A stretch of DNA of 64,000 nt from Qiania dongpingensis (lineage in GTDB: Bacteria; Bacillota; Clostridia; Lachnospirales; Lachnospiraceae), in the NCBI RefSeq assembly GCF_014337195.1, contig NZ_CP060634.1, positions 1,178,001 to 1,242,000 of the forward strand. The letters are read 5' to 3'. The position numbers were made by a program, and so were the translations under genes. The notes beneath the pieces were generated by a model. The model was not told the DNA's origin and made no database searches. It saw only the letters and a list, made by a program, of their open reading frames with translations. Positions 29,783 to 37,204 of this stretch are shown piece by piece. The stretch's first letter is position 1. Each line of letters opens with the position of its first letter.

Positions 29783-30127
29783 TTACGGTAAATTGAAAGA
29801 AACACTACTTTTACTTGCTCCGTGACCACTCTCCGCACCTATTACAGTACCAGATATGCTCCTTGATGTATTAGCATATGATGATCCAGAATTTTCAGCT
29901 TTTGAAGACCAATATGTACCACCGCTGGAAGTATTGTATTTAACCCTGACAGATACATACGCGTTTCCGTTCGTGTTTGTTGTTCCTGCACTTGCATACG
30001 TTGAATAAGTCTTCAGTGTTCCGCTAATCGTACCGCTTGTTTTGTTATAGCTCGCCGCAAAAGATGTAACACTAAATAACATGAGTGTCATTGCTGACAT
30101 TAATAGTATCAAGATTTTTCTTTTCAT
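29783..30127 (-). CDS. Small secreted Ser/Thr/Gly-rich beta protein, unknown family
   Basis: A 114-residue protein: Sec signal peptide (MKRKILILLMSAMTLMLF..., cleavage after about residue 25, SFAA) and a mature part of about 90 residues rich in Ser, Thr, Asn, Gly and Tyr with alternating polar/hydrophobic strands (GNAYVSVRVKYN, RSISGTVIG, SSVSFNLP). It has no cysteine and no double-glycine leader. I do not recognise the family. It resembles Sec-dependent beta-sandwich bacteriocins of the lactococcin 972 kind in size and setting but lacks their Trp/His motifs. First gene behind the repressor-like operator, followed by lipoprotein and ABC genes. The start follows GAAAGGGG. Confidence 0.7.
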   Translation of the reverse strand: MKRKILILLMSAMTLMLFSVTSFAASYNKTSGTISGTLKTYSTYASAGTTNTNGNAYVSVRVKYNTSSGGTYWSSKAENSGSSYANTSRSISGTVIGAESGHGASKSSVSFNLP

Positions 30128-30256
30128 ATCTCAAAACCCCTTTCGTTTTTATTATGAATTTTGGCCAAATTCATTTATATTAAGTGACACTTAATATTTC
30201 TTATTATTTCTCTGTCAAAGCATTTTTTTCTAATTCTAATATATTATATGTAAATT

Positions 30257-30269
30257 ATTTTACTTACTT
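30257..30269 (-). repeat. 13-base element shared with the blaI promoter, copy 1
   Basis: AAGTAAGTAAAAT on the minus strand starts five bases after the -10 of the secreted-protein promoter. The identical 13-mer lies just after the -10 of the blaI promoter (32318-32330). Confidence 0.6.
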
Positions 30270-30274
30270 ATTCT

Positions 30275-30303
30275 AGTATACATGTACACTCATATTTTGT
30301 CAA
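30275..30303 (-). promoter_or_regulatory. Promoter with overlapping BlaI-type operator
   Basis: Minus strand TTGACA (30298-30303), 17-base spacer, TATACT (30275-30280). The dyad AGTGTACATGTATACT (30275-30290) covers the -10 and half the spacer. Its TACA-TGTA core is the BlaI/MecI operator type. It would block RNA polymerase when bound by the BlaI homologue encoded upstream. The rest of 30128-30534 is AT-rich and has no other gene. Confidence 0.7.
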
Positions 30304-30500
30304 TTTATTTTATTAGTATTTATTTTATGATATGTCATTTGATATTACATAAAGTTTTATATAACCAATTATTTTTCAGTGTATTTTATATTTTATTTTC
30401 TACAAAGCCCTTTTGATTTGTAAAATTCTTTTTTTGTAAAAATAGTTTAAGCTTCTTGCACATTCATATACACCATATTCAAAGGACTTTCTCAAAATAT

Positions 30501-30526
30501 AAAAAGGGCGCCGTCCCGACGCCCTT
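30501..30526 (-). terminator. Terminator of the blaI-blaR1 unit
   Basis: On the minus strand AAGGGCG, loop, CGCCC followed by TTTTT, starting nine bases after the blaR1 stop. It separates the regulator unit from the secreted-protein operon. Confidence 0.85.
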
Positions 30527-30534
30527 ACCAATCC

Positions 30535-31902
30535 CTATCTTACAACAAACAATCCAACTGTAATATCTTTACCGGCAAGATTTTCTACATACACGCGATG
30601 GTAGCCGTTTTGGTTCACAGTGAATGTGTGAGAATACGCTCCCGTTCCGGATACGCCTCTCCAATATCCATTGGGCTGACTCAAACCGACTCCAACCTTG
30701 GCATTTGCCGGGTCCGGTGATACTGTTACAACTACCTTACTTCCATTGGAAGCGTAGAACTGCCCTGTCAGCTGGGATTTTCCGGCAGGTATATCCCATG
30801 TATAACTGTTATTCGCTCTCGTCAAAAGATCATCCGGCATTTCTATTATACTTTTGCTTTCATCAGGGAGCCATTCCACCTCTTCCAGACCTGTTAACTG
30901 CGGCTGCAAATCTTCTTCAATGATCACCTTAGTAGCTTCATATGCTGTATCATATAATGCCGCTATTCCCTGCCCCGCTGCCAGAGAGGTAACCGCTGAG
31001 GCCATAGCAAAGCCCGCCACCAACAGCAATATCCCTGCTTTTTTCAACTCTTTTTTTGGATTATACTTCATCATCCTGTTCACCCTCCCTTTCAATGATT
31101 CTAACGTTTTCTGCAAGCTCATACCAGACAGTAATTCCAATTCCATTTTACCGGAATTACGAGCTACAATATCAAAATACTGTTTAATATCCCATCCGCC
31201 GCTCCCTTCAAAACATACATATTTATCACAGCATATATCGCCCCATTTATCGACCTCCTTTTGAAGATACCGTGTGAGCGGGTTAAACCACTGAATCCTG
31301 ACTATCCAGCTGCACGCCTTTTTTAACAGTAAATCTCCTTGCCTGTAATGCCAAAGCTCATGCTCCAGGATTGCATGCAGCTCATCGTCATCATATTGTT
31401 TTTGGGGCAATAAGATTTTCTTATGCCAAAAACCAACGATCAGCGGTGTTTTCTGGCTCACCGTCATATATACAGGAACTTTTCTTGATAACCTCATATC
31501 ACTGCACACAGCGTCCGCAGCATCCTGTATTTTCTTTTCTGCCCGCATGCTGTGCCGGATAATACCTCTGACTGCGGATTCACACTGTACATATTTTATA
31601 ACTTTCCAAACAGCGCCCAATAACCAGATAACAGCCATAACTCTGAATGCAGTTCTCAAAAACGGAGTCTGCTGTGAAAACGGCGTATTCATAGACCCAT
31701 AAAACAGATTGGTCCGGAACGCCATATAAAAAAACGCTACCGGAACAACATAAAAAACAATCACAGCCAGCAGACAGGCCCTAATTCCCCTAAATTGTTC
31801 TCTCCTGTCCAATCTGCTGCTGAGAATCTTCCATCCGCCAAATACAATCGTACCAGTCAATGTAGTCATGAATATCATCAGAAATACACTAATCAAATTC
31901 AT
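30535..31902 (-). CDS. BlaR1/MecR1-type M56 sensor metalloprotease with novel extracellular domain
   Basis: A 455-residue protein: four membrane helices (about 3-22, 38-58, 88-106 and 285-305) around an M56 zinc protease domain with ILEHELWHYRQGD (HExxH) near residue 180. BlaR1 proteins sense an external ligand and then inactivate the BlaI repressor. Here the extracellular C-terminus is not a penicillin-binding domain. Instead, about 90 residues after an acidic linker (YTWDIPAGKSQLTGQFY, KVVVTVSPDPANAKVGVGL, GTGAYSHTFTVNQNGYHRVY) look like a beta-sandwich. It overlaps the blaI gene by 14 bases. The ligand is unknown, so beta-lactam sensing should not be assumed. Confidence 0.82.
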   Translation of the reverse strand: MNLISVFLMIFMTTLTGTIVFGGWKILSSRLDRREQFRGIRACLLAVIVFYVVPVAFFYMAFRTNLFYGSMNTPFSQQTPFLRTAFRVMAVIWLLGAVWKVIKYVQCESAVRGIIRHSMRAEKKIQDAADAVCSDMRLSRKVPVYMTVSQKTPLIVGFWHKKILLPQKQYDDDELHAILEHELWHYRQGDLLLKKACSWIVRIQWFNPLTRYLQKEVDKWGDICCDKYVCFEGSGGWDIKQYFDIVARNSGKMELELLSGMSLQKTLESLKGRVNRMMKYNPKKELKKAGILLLVAGFAMASAVTSLAAGQGIAALYDTAYEATKVIIEEDLQPQLTGLEEVEWLPDESKSIIEMPDDLLTRANNSYTWDIPAGKSQLTGQFYASNGSKVVVTVSPDPANAKVGVGLSQPNGYWRGVSGTGAYSHTFTVNQNGYHRVYVENLAGKDITVGLFVVR

Positions 31903-32284
31903 CCAAAAATCTCCTGAATTCCGCTAAATCTTCTTTAGAAAGACCCTCTTCGTCACCTTTTAATGCCATCATCGCATATGCAGCACTGCTTTGATTCCAG
32001 AACTTCCTCCAGTATCTCGTCTGTTCTTCCATGTAATCTTTTTTGCTTACAAGAGGAATGTGAGTCCGGCGTCCGTTCTCCGACTTTAAGATCTGAATAT
32101 AACCTTTCTTTTCTAAATGTCCCGCATATGTATTTACAGTCTGCGGCAGTACCTGCTCGTTTAGATATTCCTGATATTTTTTTCGGATATTGGAAGTACT
32201 CGTTTCCTGTCCGTCTTCCTCCACCTCCCAGATCATTCTCATCAGATCCAGTTCAGTCGCTGTCAATCTTGCTTTTGCCAACAC
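31889..32284 (-). CDS. BlaI/MecI-family transcriptional repressor
   Basis: A 131-residue winged-helix repressor: LTATELDLMRMIWEVEEDG, a recognition region LPQTVNTYAGHLEKKGYIQ, the basic wing KSENGRRTHIPLVSKKDY where family members are cleaved, and a C-terminal dimerisation helix pair. The start is GTG 32284 with AAGGAG six bases upstream. It is translated with the overlapping protease-sensor gene. It presumably binds the dyad at 30275-30290, and autoregulation is suggested by the 13-base element shared by both promoters. Confidence 0.87.
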   Translation of the reverse strand: MLAKARLTATELDLMRMIWEVEEDGQETSTSNIRKKYQEYLNEQVLPQTVNTYAGHLEKKGYIQILKSENGRRTHIPLVSKKDYMEEQTRYWRKFWNQSSAAYAMMALKGDEEGLSKEDLAEFRRFLDEFD

Positions 32285-32317
32285 CTTTTTCTCCTTATAA
32301 TTTCAATTTATTACTTC

Positions 32318-32330
32318 ATTTTACTTACTT
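32318..32330 (-). repeat. 13-base element shared with the secreted-protein promoter, copy 2
   Basis: AAGTAAGTAAAAT on the minus strand, two bases after the -10 of the blaI promoter. Identical to 30257-30269, and likely part of a common control site. Confidence 0.6.
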
Positions 32331-32332
32331 GC

Positions 32333-32361
32333 ATTTTATCACTTTTTTATATTATAATCAA
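32333..32361 (-). promoter_or_regulatory. Promoter of the blaI-blaR1 unit
   Basis: Minus strand TTGATT, 17-base spacer, TAAAAT, about 50 bases before the GTG start. Confidence 0.5.
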
Positions 32362-32411
32362 GTTTTTCAACTGAATTTTCCAAAAGATCAATTTATACAA
32401 AGTAATAGAAT

Positions 32412-32438
32412 AAGCTCTTACCATTTTGGCAAGAGCTT
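32412..32438. terminator. Terminator downstream of tsaD
   Basis: AAGCTCTT and AAGAGCTT form an 8-base stem between tsaD and the blaI promoter, with T-rich flanks on the plus strand and a weaker one on the minus strand. Confidence 0.55.
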
Positions 32439-32492
32439 TTCATTAAATCAAATATTTTATTAATAATTAGCAGATTAAACTGCAAAAGCCTT

Positions 32493-33551
32493 TTATCGCT
32501 CTCCCAGCTTCAGATTGGGGACCGCGTTCAGATCCCATCCGCTTCTCGTCCCTTTTTGATACTCATAGTAAGCCGCTGCGCCGATCATCGCCGCATTGTC
32601 GGTGCAAAGGGCGGGTGACGGGTGATAGAAACGAAATCCTTCCTTCTCACAGGCCTCTTTCATAGCTGCCCGGAGAGCCGAATTCGAGGCTACGCCGCCG
32701 GCAATGACCACATCCCGAATCCCAAACTCTCTGGCCGCCAGGACTGTGCGGCTAACCAAAGATTCCACCACCGCATTCTGAAAGGAAGCGGCCAAGTCGC
32801 TTTGGCTGACCTTTTCTCCCCGCATCTTTTCGTGGTTCAGGTAATTGAGCACCGCCGACTTCAAACCGCTGAAGCTGAAATCATAAGGCGCTCCCTCTAT
32901 TTTCGCCCGCGGAAACTCCATCGCGTGGGGATTTCCCTCCTTTGCGGCCTTGTCTATCTTCGGTCCTCCCGGATACCCGAGCCCGATTGCCCGCGCCACC
33001 TTGTCAAAGGCTTCTCCCGCGGCATCGTCCCTGGTCCTTCCGATGATCTCAAATTCTCCGTAGTCCTTCATCTTCACCAGATGCGTATGGCCGCCGGAGA
33101 CGATCAGGCACAAAAAAGGCGGCTTCAGGTCTTTGTTCTCAATAAAGTTGGCGCTGACATGGCCCTCTATATGATGTACGCCGATAAGCGGCAGCTTCTT
33201 CGCATACGCGATTGCTTTTGCCGCGGATACGCCCACCAGCAGAGCGCCCACCAGGCCGGGGCCATAGGTGACTCCCACAGCGGTCATTTCATCCAGAGTC
33301 ATACCCGCTTCATCCAAGGCTTCCTGGATCACCTGATTGATCTTTTCAATATGCTTCCTGGAAGCGATCTCCGGCACTACGCCCCCGAACAGCGTATGGA
33401 GTGCGATCTGTGACGATATCACATTGGACAAAACCTCCCTACCGTTCTTGACCACCGCCGCCGCTGTTTCGTCGCATGAGCTCTCGATGGCTAAAATATA
33501 TACATCCTGTTCCTTTTTTTCTGCTGCCATTTTATCATCCATCCCTATCAT
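32493..33551 (-). CDS. tsaD: tRNA N6-threonylcarbamoyladenosine transferase TsaD
   Basis: Transfers the threonylcarbamoyl group from TC-AMP to A37 of ANN-decoding tRNAs, as a complex with TsaB and TsaE. About 352 residues. Visible ASKHA fold motifs: [16 protein letters not shown], metal-binding [10 protein letters not shown] (HxxxH), [21 protein letters not shown], and [11 protein letters not shown]. It follows RNase Z by 24 bases, while tsaB and tsaE are a few kb upstream on the same strand. Start 33551 or 33542. Confidence 0.95.
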   Translation of the reverse strand: MIGMDDKMAAEKKEQDVYILAIESSCDETAAAVVKNGREVLSNVISSQIALHTLFGGVVPEIASRKHIEKINQVIQEALDEAGMTLDEMTAVGVTYGPGLVGALLVGVSAAKAIAYAKKLPLIGVHHIEGHVSANFIENKDLKPPFLCLIVSGGHTHLVKMKDYGEFEIIGRTRDDAAGEAFDKVARAIGLGYPGGPKIDKAAKEGNPHAMEFPRAKIEGAPYDFSFSGLKSAVLNYLNHEKMRGEKVSQSDLAASFQNAVVESLVSRTVLAAREFGIRDVVIAGGVASNSALRAAMKEACEKEGFRFYHPSPALCTDNAAMIGAAAYYEYQKGTRSGWDLNAVPNLKLGER

Positions 33552-33575
33552 CCGTCTCCGCCTCTGCCAAAACCG

Positions 33576-34490
33576 CTAATCGTCTTCTTCAAATTTAAGC
33601 TCCGCCGACTGTCCATCCTTTGCCGCCAAAGCCCTGGGGAAAATCTTCCGCACCTCGTCCATATAGTCCTCCGGCCACATCAGGGACGGACTGTAATGGG
33701 TCAGCCAAAGCTCCGGCACATCCGCGTCTCTGGCCAGCCTCGCCGCCTCATACATGGTCATATGTTTATTCTCCCGCGCCTTGGCCGCTTTTTCCCGGTC
33801 TCCATACATACCCTCGCAGATAAACAGGTCCGCTGTTTTCGCCTCCTCTGCGATGCCGGGCGTCGGCCGGGTATCCGTACAGTAGGTCACCTTGATGCCC
33901 TTCCGCTCTTCTCCCATCACCATGTCCGGCGTATAAAGCCGGCCGTCAAGTTCCACATTTTCACCTCTCTGAAGAACACCCCAAAAACGCACCGGAAGTT
34001 CAAGCGCCTTTGCCTTCTCCACCTGAAATTTCCCCGCCCGCTTTAAAGAAACGGAGTATCCATAGCAGGGAATATTATGGTTTACCCGAAACGCGTGGAT
34101 CGAGTACGGACCCACAGTCAGATCCTGCTCCCGTTCCGACAGCTCATGAAATTCAATGGGAAAGGGAAGCTCCGGAGCTATGGTCCTCAGAGCGGTCACG
34201 ACACGCTCAAGCCCCCTGGGGCCGACCATCTTAAGCGGTTCCGTCCGTTCCGCGTTTCCCATGGTCAAAAGCAGGCCAGGAAGGCCGCTGATGTGGTCCG
34301 CGTGGTAATGGGTAAAGCATATCACATCGATGGGCTTCGCACTCCATCCTTTCTTTTTCAAGGCGATCTGTGTCCCTTCTCCGCAGTCGATGAGCAGATG
34401 ACTGCCTCCGCACCGCGTCATAAGAGAGGTCAGCCACCGGTAGGGAAGCGGCATCATTCCTCCGGTTCCCAATAAACATATATCAAGCAT
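33576..34490 (-). CDS. rnz: Ribonuclease Z (tRNase Z)
   Basis: Metallo-beta-lactamase-fold endonuclease that trims the 3' trailer of tRNA precursors. This matters here because none of the window's tRNA genes encodes CCA. Visible: FTHYHADHISGLPGLL (HxHxDH zinc motif), LLIDCGEGTQ, the C-terminal HMTMYEAARLARDADVPELWLTHYSP (His box), and VTYCTDTRPTP. 304 residues, the usual length for the short form. It appears to be the first gene of a unit with tsaD. Confidence 0.93.
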   Translation of the reverse strand: MLDICLLGTGGMMPLPYRWLTSLMTRCGGSHLLIDCGEGTQIALKKKGWSAKPIDVICFTHYHADHISGLPGLLLTMGNAERTEPLKMVGPRGLERVVTALRTIAPELPFPIEFHELSEREQDLTVGPYSIHAFRVNHNIPCYGYSVSLKRAGKFQVEKAKALELPVRFWGVLQRGENVELDGRLYTPDMVMGEERKGIKVTYCTDTRPTPGIAEEAKTADLFICEGMYGDREKAAKARENKHMTMYEAARLARDADVPELWLTHYSPSLMWPEDYMDEVRKIFPRALAAKDGQSAELKFEEDD

Positions 34491-34560
34491 GGCGATCCTT
34501 CCTTCCGAAATTCATATCCAGTTTCTTCAACCTGTCCTCACATTGCCTTATCATAACATA

Positions 34561-34608
34561 AACCGCCCCGCTGATACAAGAGTATTCTCTCTCATATCCC
34601 GGGGCGGT
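34561..34608 (-). terminator. Terminator with 9-base GC stem
   Basis: ACCGCCCCG and CGGGGCGGT pair across a 29-base loop, 19 bases after the stop of the zinc-knuckle protein gene; a weak T-rich tail follows on the minus strand. Confidence 0.6.
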
Positions 34609-34626
34609 CTGTAATTTGTTTTCATT

Positions 34627-34854
34627 TCAAAGAAGCTCAGTCTCCTCCTCTATATCCACAGGCACGGAAAACCCTTTTACAAGCTTATCATAGCAGTCCT
34701 CGCAGAGAAAGAAATGGTGCCGTTCGCCGTCCTTCCCGGAAAAATATCCCCAGGTCTTCGACACGGACAGGCCCTCCCCATAAGGAGGTGCGCCATCTGT
34801 CTTAACCGTCTTTCCGCATTGGTTGCAGATTCGGAATTCCTGTTTTGTCTCCAT
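34627..34854 (-). CDS. Small zinc-knuckle protein, unknown function
   Basis: A 75-residue protein with two CxxC pairs, ICNQCGK near the N-terminus and FLCEDCYDKL near the C-terminus, likely binding one zinc ion. A central WGYFSGKDGERHHF motif recurs in similar small clostridial proteins. ATG 34854 gives a protein starting just before the first knuckle. The frame is open to 34950 and would add another CENC pair, but neither start has a strong ribosome site. Role unknown. Confidence 0.6.
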   Translation of the reverse strand: METKQEFRICNQCGKTVKTDGAPPYGEGLSVSKTWGYFSGKDGERHHFFLCEDCYDKLVKGFSVPVDIEEETELL

Positions 34855-34973
34855 GCAATTCTCACAGCCTTTCCAAAAGCTCGTTCTTTTATTGTTATCC
34901 TTCTTTATCATTATAAAATCATGAGCCGGAATAAGAAAGCGGTAATCCATGGAATTCCTGCCGTTGTCTTCCT

Positions 34974-35468
34974 CTAAAGCTCTCTGAGCCAGAAGATCCT
35001 CGCATCCTCCGCAGGATTCCGATAATAGTCCTTTCTCCGCCCTTCTTCCCGGAATCCGTACTTCTCATACAGGGAAACGGCGGCAGTATTTCCTTCCCGC
35101 ACCTCCAGAGTGGCAGCCCCTGTCCCCCGCTCTTTCATCCAGGACAGAAATGCTTCCATGAGAAGGCCGGCGATTCCCATTCTGCGAAATTCCGGCAAAA
35201 CGGCAATCCGGTGAAGCTCTCCTTCTCCGGACACGATCATGGCAAACAGATATCCCGCCAGACGTGTTCCCTTCCACGCTCCAATGGCGCCAAAGGACAG
35301 CTTCAAAGGCTTCCCGGCCTCAAGCTCCTTCCTCCTGCTTTCCATAGCCTGCCGTATCGACTCAGAAATAAGCTTCTCCGACCAGGGTGTGCCGAAAACC
35401 CTCTGCTCCAGGGCGGCCGCTTCCAAGGCGTCCTCCGGCTCCAGGTTTCTTATCAGGATTCCGTTCAC
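34974..35468 (-). CDS. rimI: Ribosomal protein S18-alanine N-acetyltransferase
   Basis: A 164-residue GNAT that acetylates the N-terminal alanine of S18. Visible: IRNLEPEDALEAAALEQRVFGTPWSE (the FxxPWS signature typical of RimI), ELHRIAVLPEFRRMGIAGLLM (acetyl-CoA loop), and REGNTAAVSLYEKYGFREEGRRKDYY. The start is GTG 35468: AAGGAG is nine bases upstream and GTGA overlaps the tsaB stop. The open frame reaching 35639 lies inside tsaB. The tsaE-tsaB-rimI order is widespread in Firmicutes. Confidence 0.92.
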   Translation of the reverse strand: MNGILIRNLEPEDALEAAALEQRVFGTPWSEKLISESIRQAMESRRKELEAGKPLKLSFGAIGAWKGTRLAGYLFAMIVSGEGELHRIAVLPEFRRMGIAGLLMEAFLSWMKERGTGAATLEVREGNTAAVSLYEKYGFREEGRRKDYYRNPAEDARIFWLREL

Positions 35469-36196
35469 GATATGGTCTCCTTCGCCGGATCCTCCGCCCG
35501 TTTTTTCCTTTCCAGCATCTCCCGCTCCGCCTGAGAGACACGCAGATACTCCGGCGCATGGTCCCCGGCTTTCTCTGTCTTCCCTTCTTTCAGGTACTCT
35601 GCTCCCAGAGCCGCTACGGCTCCTGCCCTCTGACGGCATGAAAACGAAGGGGCAAACACGAAGGGAACGCGGGTTCTTTCTTCAATCACCGCTCTTCCCA
35701 CAGGCACTCCGTCGCCCAAAAAAACCACAGGTCTCTTCCTTTCATTGATTTCTTCCAGGAGCTCTTTAAGATCCATAGCCGCCTGCGGCTTCAGAACCCG
35801 GAATTCCGAATGGAACTCATACAGACCACAATATACCTGTCCCCTTCTGGCATCCATGATCGGGCATATGAGACGATCCGTTCCAAAATGCTGGTACGCC
35901 ATGGCGTCCAGAGTCGGCACATGGATGAGCGGCTTTTCGAGAGCCAGCCCCAGCCCCTTTGCCGTGGCCGAGCCAATCCTTAATCCAGTAAAGGAACCAG
36001 GCCCGCCGGACACCGCTATGGCATCGATCGTCTCCAGGTCCGTTTCCGTCATCCTCACGATCTCGTCGATCATGGGCAGCAGGGTCTGAGAATGGGTCTT
36101 CTTATAATCCACCGTATATTCTGCCGTCAGCCTCTCGTCTTCCCAAACTGCGGCCGAGGCTGTCAAAGAAGCGCTTTCGATTCCTAATATTTTCAT
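35465..36196 (-). CDS. tsaB: t6A biosynthesis scaffold protein TsaB
   Basis: Non-catalytic ASKHA paralogue of TsaD that holds TsaD and TsaE together. 243 residues. Visible: MKILGIESASLTASAAVWED, the SGGPGSFTGLRIGSATAKGL motif characteristic of TsaB, and LDAMAYQ with PIMDARRGQVYCGLYE. It overlaps tsaE and rimI by four bases each, indicating tight translational coupling. Confidence 0.94.
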   Translation of the reverse strand: MKILGIESASLTASAAVWEDERLTAEYTVDYKKTHSQTLLPMIDEIVRMTETDLETIDAIAVSGGPGSFTGLRIGSATAKGLGLALEKPLIHVPTLDAMAYQHFGTDRLICPIMDARRGQVYCGLYEFHSEFRVLKPQAAMDLKELLEEINERKRPVVFLGDGVPVGRAVIEERTRVPFVFAPSFSCRQRAGAVAALGAEYLKEGKTEKAGDHAPEYLRVSQAEREMLERKKRAEDPAKETIS

Positions 36197-36630
36197 TGCC
36201 TTTCCCGTCCTATGGTTATTTTCCGGTAATCAAACCCTTTTTCCATATCCTTCTCGATGGTGATCCATTCCGCTGATTCCGGTATCAGCTCCCCTATCAG
36301 GGAGGCCCACTCTATGAGGCACACCCCGGCCCCGAAAAAGTAATCCTCATATCCGATCTCCTCCATCTCTTCCACATCGCCGATCCGGTATACATCAAAA
36401 TGATACAGGGGAAGGCGTCCCTCCTCATAGACCTGCACAATGGTAAAGGTAGGACTGTTCACCGGCTCTGTGATACCGAGCCCCGCGGCAAATCCCTGGG
36501 TGAAAACGGTCTTTCCCACTCCCAGATCGCCGTCCAGACAGAATATCGTGCCCGGTCCCGCGTTCTCTCCCAGGCGCTTCCCAAAGGAAAATGTCTCTTC
36601 CGGGCCGTAAGTCTCAACCTGCTCAAGCAC
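36193..36630 (-). CDS. tsaE: t6A biosynthesis ATPase TsaE
   Basis: A 145-residue P-loop ATPase that drives turnover of the TsaBDE complex. Visible: CLDGDLGVGKTVFTQGFA (Walker A), VNSPTFTIVQVYE, PLYHFDVYRI and a Walker B-like CLIEWASLI. I chose GTG 36630, which has GGAGG ten bases upstream and overlaps the preceding stop by eight bases. A TTG at 36663 after AGGAGAG is an alternative giving 11 more residues. Confidence 0.92.
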   Translation of the reverse strand: MLEQVETYGPEETFSFGKRLGENAGPGTIFCLDGDLGVGKTVFTQGFAAGLGITEPVNSPTFTIVQVYEEGRLPLYHFDVYRIGDVEEMEEIGYEDYFFGAGVCLIEWASLIGELIPESAEWITIEKDMEKGFDYRKITIGRERQ

Positions 36631-37153
36631 TTTTGCGTTTCCTCCGTTTCCTTCTGTGGACAATGACTCTCCTGCCCTTGGCCGACTTCCGGATGAGCTC
36701 CACGACATCGTCGGCCTGCTCGGGATTCTGATCCAGAGGAAGCAGATGCGCCCTCACCTTTCCCATATAAAACAGAACGACATTTTTGAGAATGACGATC
36801 TTTGTGATATCCTTCCACTCCACCAGGCCGCCCTTGTCGCCCTGAAAGATCCCAAGGCCGTCCTTTGATATCTCCACATCGATGGGATGCTGGAAAAGCT
36901 CGGTACTAGCCGCCTGCTTTTTGGACTTATAATACAGATTCAGAGGATTTAAAACAAGTCCCCATATCAGGATAAATATGCAGAATATCTTGGCCCATAC
37001 CGCCATGCTGCCAAAATTCCCGATCAAATCCACCAATGCCATCACAGACAGCAGGACAAGCAGGACTCCGGTCAGCCCGAAATAGGTGTGATATACCTGA
37101 AATCGGAATAAGTACTTTGGTTTGATCTCCGTTGTGACTCTGATTTTTTCCAT
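36623..37153 (-). CDS. YcxB-like membrane protein
   Basis: A 176-residue protein with two adjacent membrane helices (about 22-43 and 52-70), then a soluble domain with ISKDGLGIFQGDKGGLVEWKDITKIVILKNVVLFYM, typical of the YcxB-like domain, and a very basic C-terminus (RRVIVHRRKRRKRK). Function is unknown for the family. It overlaps tsaE by eight bases, so it leads the tsaE-tsaB-rimI unit. Confidence 0.7.
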   Translation of the reverse strand: MEKIRVTTEIKPKYLFRFQVYHTYFGLTGVLLVLLSVMALVDLIGNFGSMAVWAKIFCIFILIWGLVLNPLNLYYKSKKQAASTELFQHPIDVEISKDGLGIFQGDKGGLVEWKDITKIVILKNVVLFYMGKVRAHLLPLDQNPEQADDVVELIRKSAKGRRVIVHRRKRRKRKSA

Positions 37154-37204
37154 TCTATGTTCCTTCCTCCGTCAATTCTCCGGCGGGTCTTAAAGCCTCC
37201 GGCA

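Noticed and set aside
30535..32284. Beta-lactam resistance regulators blaI-blaR1
   Set aside because: The families match, but no beta-lactamase or PBP2a gene is present and the sensor lacks a penicillin-binding domain, so resistance function is not supported.
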